From Eucalyptus grandis (Eukaryota > Streptophyta > Magnoliopsida > Myrtales > Myrtaceae), in assembly GCF_016545825.1 (NCBI RefSeq), contig NC_052612.1, positions 52,807,738 through 52,871,737 of the forward strand: DNA of 64,000 nucleotides, read 5' to 3'. Each line of letters opens with the position of its first letter. The first letter of the stretch is position 1. A program made the position numbers and the translations under genes. The notes under the pieces are model-generated. The model was not told the origin of the DNA. It saw only the letters and a program-made list of their open reading frames with translations, and searched no databases. This document shows, one piece after another, positions 34,083 to 46,569 of this stretch.

Positions 34083-37000
34083 TTAGCAATTATTTCCACA
34101 TTGCTTAGTATCAGGTCCCCCAGTCTTTAGCACAAACGGATCAATTTTGACCCACAGCAAGGAGAATATAGAAGCCAGTAGTATTGACCATATTACCACT
34201 ATGGTTGGTGTTCGGTTCTGTCGCCCCATCAGCCCTTTGAGGAAGGGATAGAGATGGGCAATCACCCAAAAGGAGAAGAATAGTTTACCAAGCAGCAGTC
34301 CCATTGCTTGGTTCCCATTGTTAATGGCATCAGTGAATCCAGCGACTATTCCGACTAGGTTTATAATCAATATTGTTGTGGGAGGGATTAACAAGGCCGT
34401 CCATTTGAATGCGTACAGGTCTCCAAATTCTTCATCATGGGCTGCTTTAGATGTCACTGTGAAATCAGTGTCTACTTTAGCCAAAATCTTCAGGAGACCC
34501 AGGACAACAGCAAACAGGTGAGCCGACACACCACCAATGATTGAGAATTGCTCATTTCTCCACCATTCCTCAATGCCCACTCCACTCCACCTTGATTCAA
34601 GAATGCTCGTCGCGAACATTGAGATAAAAAGACCAATGAAGAAAAGACTGGCAAAAGTGCTAATCTGTAAAATGCAAAAGTAAGTTGAGAAGATAAGCTA
34701 AAAATCTGACAAGTTCAACTCATATAGATTGTTACATCTTTATATGTCTTTGTATACTTACAGGTGGCATGATGAACTTGTCTGTGAGCAAGCAAATGGC
34801 CGGTAGAGTACAGTAGACAACGAGTGGTAAAGAGGTGAAAGGATATATGGTTGTGTGAACATATGCAAACCGTTGAAGCCACCTAAGCTTCCCTCCTTTG
34901 TAACCATACCAGACTGGACAATGGTGGCTTAAAAATATCTCAACAGAGCCATGTGCCCAACGAAGCACTTGACTGAGCCGATCCGAAAGATTGATTGGAG
35001 CAGATCCCTTGAATGCTGGTCTCTTTGGCATACAATATATGGACCTCCAACCACGGCAATGCATCTTGAAGCCTGTTAGGATATCCTCTGTGATAGAACC
35101 GTAAATCCAGCCCAGCTGCAAGCAGAAATTTCAGAGTTATCAAGTTTCAGTAAGAATTTGTAAATGCTGAGCCAAGGTATCAACCATGTTTTCAAGGATT
35201 GAAAAGATAGACAGTAGCTTTTTCAAAATGCATCTGTTTTTAGAACTGTGACAGCTTAGGACAATTGCAATATCACCAATTGGAGCACTAACTAATATAT
35301 GCAGCAAATCCATAAAATTTACTATTGCAACAAGGTTGCAAAGCTCTGTATTCTGTAATGGTGGAGATGTTCTTTTTTTCTGGTAATAGCTTGATACCCC
35401 TATAAAGACTGACAAGAGTGGGTTTAGATTCCTAGAAATTGATATTACCTCAGTGCCCCATTCAGTTTTATCTTCGTACCCACAACTGATAACATGGATG
35501 GCTTCTTTCAGCAGGGCTGCTGGACTTGAAGAGGGGGGTACACCACCCTGGTCCATCAAAGTTGAAGTTGTGAATATCGCTGACTGCCCAAACTTCTCGA
35601 AATTTATCTGGGACTTCAATAGCTCCTTGTCATCATCCACTCCTATTCAAGAGGTCAAGAAGGGTTCTAGTTTAGTGATGGAGGAAATTACGAGCAAAGA
35701 TGGAAGGATTTTGGCATGCAGGTACCATATGTGCTGGTAAAAAAAGAAACAATTTCAAAACCTTGCAGATTTGCAGCTTCCCCACTGGCACCATGCTTGG
35801 AATACTGTGGGAGTTTTTTCCGGTGGCCAAAGCATGGGCAGCAGTCACAGCTTACCATCTTTGGACGCTTAGGATCCTTGGGGGGTTTGTAGCCATATAA
35901 TGCTTTTCTTCGGAAGACACATCCAGTGCCCACATAGACTGGGCCCTGGATTCCATCTAGACCTTTCATGTTGATCTGCACATATAGAGAAGGCAAACCC
36001 GATTCATTTCTTACTGAGGGAACGTTGGCATATGAATGTATTTTCTGACCACTCTCAAGAAGGGCTTACATCAAAGAAAACTGTGTTTTTGTTGGCATAT
36101 CGGTCATGCCTATCAATGCCATCAAATCTTTGAGGGAATTGGACAAAGCAAACTTTCTTTCCTATCTTAGGGTCCATCAAGAAGCACATTGCCTCGCGTA
36201 CAGCTTTGCTGTTATTTATGTAGTGGTCACAGTCCAAGTTCAGCATGAAAGGAGCATTTGTAAGCACGCCGGAGACACGAACCTTAGGAATGGGAGGCAT
36301 TATTAGGAAGCCAGACTAAGAAAAGGCTGATTCAGTTTTGAGTAGAAGTTGGGATCATTTACCAAGGCATTCATGGCACCAGCTTTCTTGTGATGTAGGA
36401 AGCCAGGCCTCCTCTCACGAGACACATAAACAAGGTGAGGGAGCTCATTTCCTTCTGCATCAAGATCTCCATTGTGTCCAAGGAAAACTTGAATCATACC
36501 TGGACGATCCTGTGTGTTGTTTCCTGGCCATGGTGTCCCATCTTGCATGGTCCATCCCTCTGGGGGTACAATCGAAGCTTTAGCAACCAAGGCATTGATC
36601 CGCACTTTGAATTCTTCATATTCCCTCTGCCAAATGAAAAGCACAATTAGATCTCGATTGTAATGGTAGGATTTACTCTATCTGTCATTTTGAGAAGCTA
36701 TCTAGAAACCTTCATTGCTCGCCGCTCTTTGACAAAGGTTGGCTGGACTTTGTCTTGGAGATAATCAATCTTCAAATTGAAGTACATTTCCGGGGCTCGA
36801 GGCTCTATAGAGAACTTTTTGCAGAAGGGTACCCATTTTCGAGCAAACTCCGCAGTTTCGGACAAAGATTCAAAGGTGAGCATGGAAGCTCCATCATCAT
36901 GAACATAGCAGGAGATCTTATCCACTGGATAGTCCATAGCCAATATCGATAGAGCTGTGTTTGCAGTCACAAGTGGAGGCTCCTTCATAGGATCTACTGT

Positions 37001-39337
37001 AGTCACAAAAATGTCTACTGGGGAAAGCATACTAGGTTCACCTTCCTTTCAAATCTGCAGCATAGGCAAAATAATTATACTGCAAGGAAAAGATACATCT
37101 ACTTTCTATAATTCTGGCAATTAAGCTAAGTGCCTCGTATCATAAGATCAAGCACCAGGAGGATAAGGTTAGGTAGAAAGGCTGCTTTCAAGGACCGATC
37201 CCGTAATATACATTTTGATATGCTTACTTTTTTCAAAATGACACTCTTCTGTCCGCTTCTTAGACATTTGAGAATACTTCATTTTACTTTAAGCAATACA
37301 ATGTACAGTGTACAGGAGATGTATTATATCTTTGACCACTGAGATGTACTTGTTGTTTCTTATTTCACAGTGAATGTTCTTGTAAAAACCTTTTAGTAAA
37401 GGTTGCCTCTTGTGAGCTGTTATGTCCAGGATTTGACTATTTTACGTGTCTACAATATTATGAATATCAAATATTTATATCTGAATCTAGAACTTTTATG
37501 CTCATCTCATCCGAGAAGTGGAAATTTTTTGGCTATTGCCTACCTGAGAGAAAGGCGATCGAGATAGGTCTCGCGATCAATTGGGAACCATTTTGGGAAC
37601 TGATCCAGGATCCATGATAAAGTGAACCATATCTCACAGAGTATGGATGTTAGCCAGAGACCAATTGCATCGTGCACTGGATTCGAAATTCTGTACTGCA
37701 ATAAGAAGACCATTACAACAAGTCGAACGACTATTAGCATCCGATAGGGGTTGATCTTGCTAGGTGCAATAGGAACTTTCCTAGAAAGTGGCTGCCTAGC
37801 CTCGTCTATCCTGCATTCAATTCGATAGGGGTTGATCTTGTTAGTCCTGGAAATCTATTTGCTTTAATCACTTCGCCTTTTGCAGTAAATCAATAGAAGA
37901 CATACGCTGCCATGTCTGGGTCATTGATGTCATTATGGCCTAGGTTGCCTTGCTGCAGTTTCCAGTCATCCATCCTTTTTTTCCACCCTCTCTCGTTCTT
38001 TTCATCCCATCCTTCACTTCCTGCTTGCCACAAGATCATTGCAATGCAGAAAAAGGTCATGGAAGGCAGAGAATTTTTAAGAAAGAACTTTTTGCTGAAG
38101 CATGATTTAACTGTGAAAGGTCATTGGAGATTTCAGTAATGGTTAACTTGGAATAAAAAAGGGGTTAAATTCATAATTACTAGGTTCAGAAATTGGATCT
38201 GGATGAACTCGTTTATGAAGGGAAGAAGGCATCATCTGCTCTCCTTGACCATAAGATGAGACTGGGAACTCTCCATTTACCTGCACGAATGCTTGCTTAA
38301 AGATAGATAAACTTGAACGGGAAAGAAGAGACTTGAAACTGAATACATTAGATGCAATTAGAAAAGGTGTTCTTTTGAAAGCTAACGAGAAAGTGGTCCT
38401 CACCGGTTGGGATCTGACACCAGCTATAACTGGTGGGAATTGAGCATTGTCGTCATCATGAGGTCCTCTTCCATAGCTCATCTTCCCATGAAGCATAGCT
38501 TCTGCAAGGTGCTTGTGCTTGTTCTGTTCAACTTCAACATTGAATTCGTGCTCAATATCGTCGATATCTTCTTCATCTTCATCACCCTCCACTCTTGCGC
38601 TTCCTTTGACAGTTTTTAACCATAAAATATGTTATCGCATATTCAAAATAATCTTGTCATCTATAAGTAAATATTGATACTCCTCATATCGCAAGCGCAT
38701 CTCAAATGCATGGCTAAATAGTGGTTATCTAGCTCTTGGCCATGCTTCTCATGATCACATGCAGTGTCCCATATATTGTGAACCAAGAAGAACGTTGCCG
38801 ACAACTTACATGTTTCGTTTATATTCTGTTTCTGTAGTCCTGTTTTGTGAATCGAATCGCTTATCAGTTACATGACTTTATCTTTACAACGGTTCATCCG
38901 AAAGTACATATTTCCATTGAATTAACTGGCCTTTTGCTACCTTTCAGACGCTGGTATCGAGTCTTGCACTGAGGGCACAATTGGGTCCCTTCTCTCCTCT
39001 CATACTCATAGCAAGGCCTACACGCCGGAAATCCACACTCATGGCATGCCACAAACAAATCTCCATCGACCGTGAGCCCAACCTCATCACCGCATATCTC
39101 GCACACTTGCCCATCCAATTTCTTCGAGTTCGAAGGCTTTGGCTGCACCTGAGAGAAAGATAATCATTACTCTAACATACAAGAACATCATCAAAAATCT
39201 AACTTGTTTCGTTCTTAATTGTTATGGCTTGAAGTTTTGTCATTCTTGTTTTGTATATTCACCTCTTCATGGCTGAGAATGACGACGACCTCATTGGGGT
39301 TGTGAGAACCGGCCACAAGTCCGGTGCTAGCTTCCAT
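34083..39337 (-). CDS. CesA7: Cellulose synthase A, CesA7/IRX3 class, copy A (one frameshift)
   Basis: A catalytic subunit of the secondary-wall cellulose synthase complex (UDP-glucose to beta-1,4-glucan, plasma membrane). Exons, minus strand: 39337-39263, 39142-38941, 38603-38404, 38280-38181, 38020-37906, 37810-37544, 37054-36710, 36626-36363, 36282-36070, 35975-35762, 35642-35449, 35115-34762, 34664-34083. It shows the N-terminal zinc-binding domain ([17 protein letters not shown]), DDG, DCD, TED and QVLRW motifs and C-terminal membrane helices. The class-specific region has the Cys cluster CDCCPCFG. Exon 7 lacks one G at 37044-37045 (GGG to GG), giving a stop within about 13 codons. With it the protein would be 1041 aa. 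It carries unusual changes at sites that copy B keeps (QFSIIGG for [17 protein letters not shown] for [10 protein letters not shown]). Its promoter homology to copy B is short. It is probably a decaying paralogue, unless the indel is an assembly error. Confidence 0.88.
37742..37844 (-). other. Templated 22-bp patch in intron 5 of CesA7 copy A
   Basis: The text 'cgataggggttgatcttg.tag' occurs in exon 6 (37742-37763) and again in the adjoining intron (37823-37844), with one mismatch. Copy B has unrelated sequence at the intron position. Confidence 0.7.
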
Positions 39338-39518
39338 GGAAGATGTAAGGATGCTGGTGGCAGCGGCAGTGGTGTTGTGAGAACGGGCGGAGCTCAAGGT
39401 GGTGATGATGGAGGGAGAAAGGCTCTTTTAAATGGAGAAAAGGTAGGAAATAGCATTTCAAACCTCAAAGCTGAGCTCACCTAATGTGTTACACACAAAC
39501 CCACATAGCACTAGTTTT

Positions 39519-39559
39519 GGTTGCAAAGTCCCCATTGCCTTGAAGTTAAGCTTCGTCCA
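39519..39559 (-). promoter_or_regulatory. Conserved 41-bp promoter block, CesA7 copy A
   Basis: Lies 182-222 bp upstream of the copy A ATG. It matches 45631-45671 with 40 of 41 positions identical, while the sequence between block and start codon has diverged. It contains 'tgcaaagtccccattgcc' and 'aagcttcgtcc' (plus strand). It marks the end of promoter homology. It could be a core cis-element or simply the duplication edge. Confidence 0.5.
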
Positions 39560-40148
39560 TCTCACCTAATGTGAGGAGAAACGAATGCTTATGGCTAAAG
39601 TTTGTAGTTATTAAGGTGCACCATGTTTCTTTTCCGGACTTATTATCAATTCGAGCACCCATAATTGTGAGGAGCAAGGGAGGCTTATTTATCTCACCAT
39701 TTCTCTTTGCTTTCGATGTATCAGATGCAATTCTTGCATAATAGAAATCTCTGTTAGTTAAGTTATTTTTCTAGTTTCAGTTGAATAAGTAAATTCTAGA
39801 CTCAACTACTCAAGGTTCCTCTCGACATGAATATGAAATGAGAACTCCTTTTGAGAAATGTAGGATTGATTTTTTTTAGTATGAAATAGGATATTGTAAA
39901 TACTTAATTTCTCGGAAGAAAACGCTTATAGCCTAGTATGATCCACTTGGGATTTCTCCAATCTTATCAGAGGACATATCATTCAATTACAAAAATGGAC
40001 ATTCTTGCCTTGTGATACACAAAAAATTGCACTCTATCCTTATTCAATCTCAAGCACTTCTGTGCTGCATATCTGTACACTAAATTCATCTGGACGAAAT
40101 ATCCTTGTACTTGAGGAGATGCACACACTGAAGCATGAAATTTGAGAA

Positions 40149-43100
40149 TTAACAATTGATTCCACATTTCTTGGTATCAGGCCCCTTGGTCTTTAGCACG
40201 AACGGATCAATTCGGACCCACAGCAAGGAGAATATGGAAGCCAGGAGTACTGACCATATGACCACTATTGTTGGTGTACGGTTCTGTCTCCCCATCAGCC
40301 CTTTCAGGAAGGGATAGAGATGGAGAATCACCCAGAAGGCGAAGAACAATTTCCCAAACAGAGGTCCCCATGCTTGGTATCCATTATTAATAGCATCAGA
40401 GATTCCGGCAACTACTCCAACTAGGTTGATGATCAATATAGTAGTTGGAGGGATTAACAACGTTGTCCATTTGAATGCGTACAGTTCGCCAAAGTCTTCG
40501 TCATCAGACGCTTTGGATGTCACTGTGAAATTAGTGTCTATTCCAGCCAATACCTTCAGGAGACCTTGTACAACAGCAAACAAGTGAGCTGACACACCAC
40601 CAATGACCCAGAATTGCTCATTTCTCCACCATTCCTCAATGCTCACTCCACTCCACCTCAGTTCAAGAATGCCGGTTGCAAAGATTGACATAAAAAGAGC
40701 AATGAAGAAAAGACTGGCAAAAGTGCTAATCTGCAAAGGGCAGAAGTAAGTTGAGAAGATAAGCAAAATATCTGACAAACATAACTCATATAAATCAGTC
40801 CGTCCTCGTGTTTTTCTATACTTACTGCTGGCATGATGAACTTGTCTGTCAGCAAGCAAATGGCCGGAAGAGTACAGTAGGCAAGGAGTGGTAAGGAGGT
40901 AAAAGGATAGATGGTTGTGTTGACATATGCAAACCGTTCGAGCCATTTAAGCTTCCCCCCTTTGTATCCATACCAGACTGGACTGTGGTGGCTAAAAAAG
41001 ATCTCAACAGAACCAAGTGCCCAACGAAGCACTTGATTGAGCCTATCTGAAAGATTAATTGGAGCAGATCCCTTGAATGCTGGTCTCTTTGGCATACAAT
41101 AAATGGACCTCCAACCACGGCAATGCATCTTAAAGCCTGTTAGGATATCCTCTGTGATAGAACCATAAATCCAGCCCAACTGCAAGCACACATTTAGTGG
41201 TCATCAAGTTTCATGTCAGCAATTGTAAATGCCTGACGCCAAGGTATCTACTATGTGTCTTGGGATTGAAAATACGTTCATTATCTGGATATGCATCTGT
41301 TTGTAGAGCTATGATAGCTTATAAGGACATTATCGGGTGTTGGAAAAAATAATTAATAAATGCAGCAAAATCGTATCAATTATATTTTAAGCAACAAGGT
41401 AGCAAAGCTCTGGGTATTCTATATTGGTGGAGATGTTTCTCTTTTGTAGGTAACGGCTAAGTGGGTGCCTCTATAGAAGACAGAGAGTGATTTTACTTCC
41501 TTGGAAATTAATATTACCTCGGTGCCCCATTCAGTTTTATCTTCATACCCACAACTGATAACATGGATGGCTTCTTTCAGCAGTGCTGCTGGACTTGAAG
41601 AAGGGGGTACGCCACCCTGTTCCATCAAAGTTGAGGTAACAAAAATTGCCGACTGCCCAAACTTCTTCTCAAAATTCATCTCGGACATCAATAGCTCCTT
41701 GTCATCATCCATTCCTAATTAAGAAGTGAAGATGGAGTTTAGTTAAGTGAAAGAGCAAATTACAAGCAGATATTAGCATGAATATACTCTATATGCTATT
41801 GCAAAAAAAAAAAAAAAAAAAATGAAAAACCTTGCAGATCTGCAGCATCCCCATTGGCACTATGCTTAGAATACTTCGGGAGTTTTGCGGCGGCCAAAGC
41901 ATGGGCAGCAATCACAGCTGACCATCTTAGGACGCTTAGGACCCTTGGGGGTTCATAGCCATATAATGCCTGTCTCCGGAAGACACATCCAGTGCCCACA
42001 TATACTGGGCCCTGGATTCCATCTAGACCTTTCATGTTGATCTGCAGAAACAATGAAAGTTAGCCTGATTCATTTCTTACTGAAGGAATGGTAGTCAATA
42101 AACATTTTCTCTGATCACTCTCAAGTAAGACTTACATCAAAGAAAACTGTGTTCCTGTTGGCGTACCGATCATTCGTATCAATGCCATCAAATCTTTGAG
42201 GGAATTGGACGTAACAAACCTTTCTTCCTATCTGAGGGTCCATCAAGAAGCACATGGCCTCGCGGACGGCCTTGCTGTTATTTATGTAGTGGTCACAATC
42301 CAAGTTCAGCATGAAAGGAGCATTTGTAAGCACACCAGAGACACGAACCTAAAAAGTAGTAGGCATTAAAGCATGAGTTGTCACTAATCCAGACTAAGGA
42401 AAAGGCTGATTCAACTTCAAGTCAAAGTTGAGATCAATTACCAAGGCATTCATGGCACCAGCTTTCTTGTGGTGTTGGAAGCCAGGCCTCTTCTCACGAG
42501 ATACATAAACAAGGCGAGGGAGCTCATTTCCGTCTGCATCAAGACCTCCGCTGTGTCCAAGAAAGACTTGAATCATGCCTGGATGATCCTTTGTGTTGTT
42601 TCCTGGCCATGGTGTACCGTCTTGCATGATCCATCCCTCTGGAGGTACCTTCGCAGCTTTAGCAACCAACGCATTGATCCGCACTTTGAATTCTTCATAT
42701 TCTCTCTGCCATATGAGAAGCATAATTAGATGCAGATTACTCGTGGTAGAAACTCACTCCATCTATTTTTCTGAGAAGCTTTGTAGAAACCTTCATTGCT
42801 CGCCGCTCTTTGACGAAGGTTGGCTGGACTTTGTCTTTGAGATAATCAATCTTCAAAGTGAAGTACATTTCAGGGGCTCGGGGCTCTATAGAGAACTTTT
42901 TGCAGAAGGGTACCCATTTTCGAGCAAATTCGGCGGTTTCAGACAAAGATTCAAAGGTGAGCATTGAAGCTCCATCATCAGAAACGTAGCAGGAAATCTT
43001 ATCGACTGGATAGTCCATAGCCAATATTGACAGAACTGTGTTTCCTGTCACAAGTGGGGGCTCTTTCATAGGATCCACTGTGCTGACAAAGACATCTACT

Positions 43101-45433
43101 GGAGAAAGCATATTAGGTTCACCTTCCCTTTCATATCTGCAGCATATTCAAAACAATTTTACTCCTAGGGAAAAGATTCAAAGATTCATGTAGAATTCTG
43201 GCAAAAATTATGCTTTAGGGTCCTGAATTTTAAATATTGGGCTGTAGGAAGATAAAGTTGGATGATATGCTTTCTTTTCAGGTGACATAGCCTTTTGTCT
43301 GCTTATTGGAAGATATGAAGATAAGTTCATTGTACACAAAATGATAGAGCGTATGAGCGAACAGCTTATAAAGTTATATTATTTATCACTGAGAAGAAGT
43401 TCCCGCTTCTTCTTTTTTTTTGCAATGATTGTCTTCGCACCATTTAGTGAAAGCTACCTCTTGTTGATCTTTCAGTTGCAACATTTGACTTCTTCACATG
43501 CATCTGGTTTATGGTGAGAATAAAAATCTAATGATGAATATAGTTGATTTTCCTTTGACTTAGAATGCTTATCCTTTTCAGAAGGGTAAAATTTTCAGTT
43601 CGTAACTACCTGAGAGAGAGGCGATCAAGATAGGTCTCACGATCAATAGGGAACCATTTGGGAAACTGATCCAGGATCCAGGAGAAAGCGAACCATATCT
43701 CACAGATGATGGATGTTAACCAAAGACCAAATGCATCATGTACTGGGTTCAATATCCTGTATCGAAGGAAGAAAGCCAATATGGCAAGCCGAGCAACTAT
43801 CACCATCCGGTATGGGTTGATCTTGCTCGATGCAATTGGTACTTTCCTGGAGAGTGGCTGCCTTGCCTCATCTATCCTGCATTCATTCACAGTTTTATGA
43901 CGTGTTATGATAGCATCTTGGAAAACTATCTATCTTCTTTAATCATTTTGCCTCTAGCTGTCAATCAGTAGATTCTTACATTGCCATGTCCGGGTCATTG
44001 ATGTCATCAGGTTCAGGGCCGAGGTTGCCCTGCTGCAGCTTCCAGTCGTCCATTCTTTCTTTCCACCCTCCCTCTTTCTTTTCATCCCATCTTTCACTTC
44101 CTGCTTCAACAAGACCAGTGCAACGTAAAAGGTCATGCAAGATTATATTTGCAGAGAGTTTTTCGAGTGGAACTTTTAGCTGAAGCATGCATGATTCGTG
44201 ATGAAAGGTTACAGAAGTTTTTTGTCGACGGTTAACTTGGAATAAATTGTGGTGGATTCATAGTTACCGGGTTCAGAAATTGGATATGGATGAACTCGTT
44301 TGTGAAGGGAAGAGGGCATCTCTCCGTGACCATAAGATGATATTGGGAACTCGCCACTAACCTGCACGAGTGCATGCTTTAACATTATTAAACTTGAATG
44401 GAAAGAAGAGATTTGAAGCGAAATACGTGAGATGTAATAAGGAAATATGTTTCGTTGAAAATTCGGGACAAAGTTTTGCTCACAGGTCGGGATCTGCCAC
44501 CAGCTATAACTGATGGAAATTGAGCGTTATCGTCATCCTCAGGACCTCTTCCATAGCTCATCTTCCCATGAAGCATAGCTTCTGCCATGTACTTGTGCTT
44601 GTTCTGCTCATCTTCAATGTTGAATTCGTGCTCGAGATCATCAATGTCTTCTTCATCATCATCACCCTCCACTCTTGGGCTCCCTTTGACATTTTAAAAC
44701 ATACAATGTGAAATCACTCATTCACAATATCATCTTCAAGTAAATAATCATTGCTTCTGATATTTCATCTGCATGGCAGATGCATGCTAAATAGTGGTTT
44801 TGGTTGGTGGATCTTGAAGTTGCTAGTTTCTCATTATCAGATGTCTAGTGTAATCTGAACTAAGAAGAATGCTGCGAATAACAGATACGTGAACTTTTGT
44901 TTACTTTCTGTTTTCCATGTCCCGTCGTGCGAGTCTTGGTTAGCTATGAAAAAGTTATAATAATGTCTAGTTCATCTGCTACGTGCATATTTTACGCTGC
45001 ATTAACCAGCTTTTTCGTTACCTTTGAGACGCTTGTATCGAGTCTTGCACTGAGGGCACAACTGGCTCCCTTCTCTCCTCTCATACTCATAGCAAGGCCG
45101 ACAAACCGGAAATCCGCACTCGTTGCATGCCACGAACAAATCTCCATCAACCGTGAGCCCAACCTCATCCCCACAGATCTCACACACTTGCCCATCCAAG
45201 TTCTTCAAAGGCTTCGACTGCAGCGGAAGAAAAAGAGAAGAAAACAAAAGATGATAACCATGACCATATTATACACAGAATATCATCAAACGTCGAAGTT
45301 GTCGCGTTCTTTCTTGATATGGCCTAAATTCTTTTTGATTCTTGTTACAGATATTCACCTCCTCATGGCCGTGAATCACAACGAGCTCGTTGCGGTTGTG
45401 AGAACCGGCGACAAGTCCAGCTCCGGCTTCCAT
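40149..45433 (-). CDS. CesA7: Cellulose synthase A, CesA7/IRX3 class, copy B (main copy)
   Basis: Secondary-wall cellulose synthase catalytic subunit, 13 exons, 1039 aa: 45433-45359, 45217-45022, 44683-44484, 44361-44268, 44100-43980, 43876-43610, 43136-42791, 42705-42442, 42348-42136, 42041-41831, 41714-41518, 41179-40826, 40730-40149. All exon phases fit. The start [20 protein letters not shown] agrees with the class. Motifs are a zinc domain ([22 protein letters not shown]), DDG 371-373, DCD 538-540, TED 737-739 and QVLRW 777-781. The C-terminus [11 protein letters not shown] is typical of CesA7. Oddity: in the class-specific region residues 625-644 are read in a shifted frame, because one C and two A are missing relative to copy A (41947-41951 and 41883-41886). 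The net loss is 3 bases, so the frame recovers but the Cys cluster is lost. Partners in the complex would be CesA4 and CesA8. Confidence 0.93.
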
Positions 45434-45467
45434 GGGAGGAGGAGGAGGAGGAGGAGGAGGAGGAGGA
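45434..45467 (-). repeat. Trinucleotide (TCC)n run directly before the CesA7 copy B start codon
   Basis: About ten TCC units (GGA on plus) lie in the 5' leader immediately upstream of the ATG at 45433. Copy A has no such run at the same place. A likely polymorphic microsatellite in the leader. Confidence 0.85.
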
Positions 45468-45630
45468 TGGCGGTGGTGCTAGAACAGGAATTAGCTCAGG
45501 GTGGTGGTGGTGCAATGGAGGGAAAAAGGTTCTTTTAAATGAGAGAAAGTAGGACACAGCATTTCAAACCTCTAAGCCGATCTCACCTAATGTCCACAAC
45601 GCACTCGCACGCACATGGTACAAAAGCGTC

Positions 45631-45671
45631 GGTTGCAAAGTCCCCATTGCCTTGAAGCTAAGCTTCGTCCA
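45631..45671 (-). promoter_or_regulatory. Conserved 41-bp promoter block, CesA7 copy B
   Basis: Lies 198-238 bp upstream of the copy B ATG and matches the copy A block (39519-39559) except for one base. Confidence 0.5.
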
Positions 45672-46519
45672 AGATTTCCTTTCTCCAACCACCATCTGCC
45701 ATCCCTCTACAGGCTTATCTGCAACGACCGGTCTTGACGCCCCTTGATGCTGAAATCCGAGCAGAGGCTCTTCTGCGTCCTACGGGTCCGATTGTGCTTG
45801 TATGACACTCCTAGGATCATTGAGTTTCACTCTTTTGACCTGTACAGTTTAAGAGGACTCCTGTTGGCAAGGCTCGAGCGAATTAAAATAGTCGTCGTCC
45901 GGTTTGATTAGCCGTTTCTCATGCCTTCGTAAGTTTAGCAGATGAACTGAAAGATCAAGCTAACCACGACCATCGTATAAACATGTATAAATTTCAGCAC
46001 CGCTGATGTCCGCTCACTAGGTTTTAACACTACTGCGCATGATATTTTACACGTCCAAAATCATTCCTTTTGGGTATAGTCAGCTAATCGTGTCGAGGAT
46101 TAAGTTGGACATGTAACACCGTATTCTCGATCCGCCCAAGAGTAAAAACAGAAGCAATTATCTTAAGAATTAGGACTGCGTATTAATTACATGAGATTCG
46201 GGCTCATGTATGGATCCGAATATCACATGAAGCATGCACAATTGAAGCGTTACGTGGAGGACGGGCCCGACGTCGTAGTCGACTGCACGAGCTTATTGCT
46301 CCATCTTACTTGGATTTGCTTTATCGCTCGATTTATAAGGAAATACGGGGCAAAACTAGCGTAAAATACATCGGATCTTGGAAGGATTGAAAGTAATTAG
46401 CACCAAAAGGAGATCCCATTTTCCGTGCAGCATTTAAGAAAATATCCCCAACCAAACATTTTAGCATTAATCTGTGCGAAAACATTGCTTTCCAACAGCG
46501 GTTGGCTGGTTGTGAAGGG

Positions 46520-46569
<50 letters not shown>

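Larger units (their letters stand above)
33450..39559. repeat. CesA7 tandem duplication unit 1
   Basis: Aligns with 39571-45671 end to end: 3' flank ('gcttatggct..agtt.gtagtta', 'tttatctcacc'), 13 exons, introns and about 220 bp of proximal promoter. The junction with unit 2 lies at about 39560-39570. Unit length is about 6.1 kb in both. Confidence 0.8.
39571..45671. repeat. CesA7 tandem duplication unit 2
   Basis: Direct-repeat partner of 33450-39559. Its upstream sequence continues beyond 45671, whereas unit 1 is cut there. Unit 2 is therefore probably the parental arrangement. Confidence 0.8.

Noticed and set aside
44897..45538. 213-aa plus-strand open frame ending in Arg-rich sequence
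   Set aside because: Antisense of CesA7 copy B exons 1-2 and its GGA repeat; the Arg run is the translated microsatellite.
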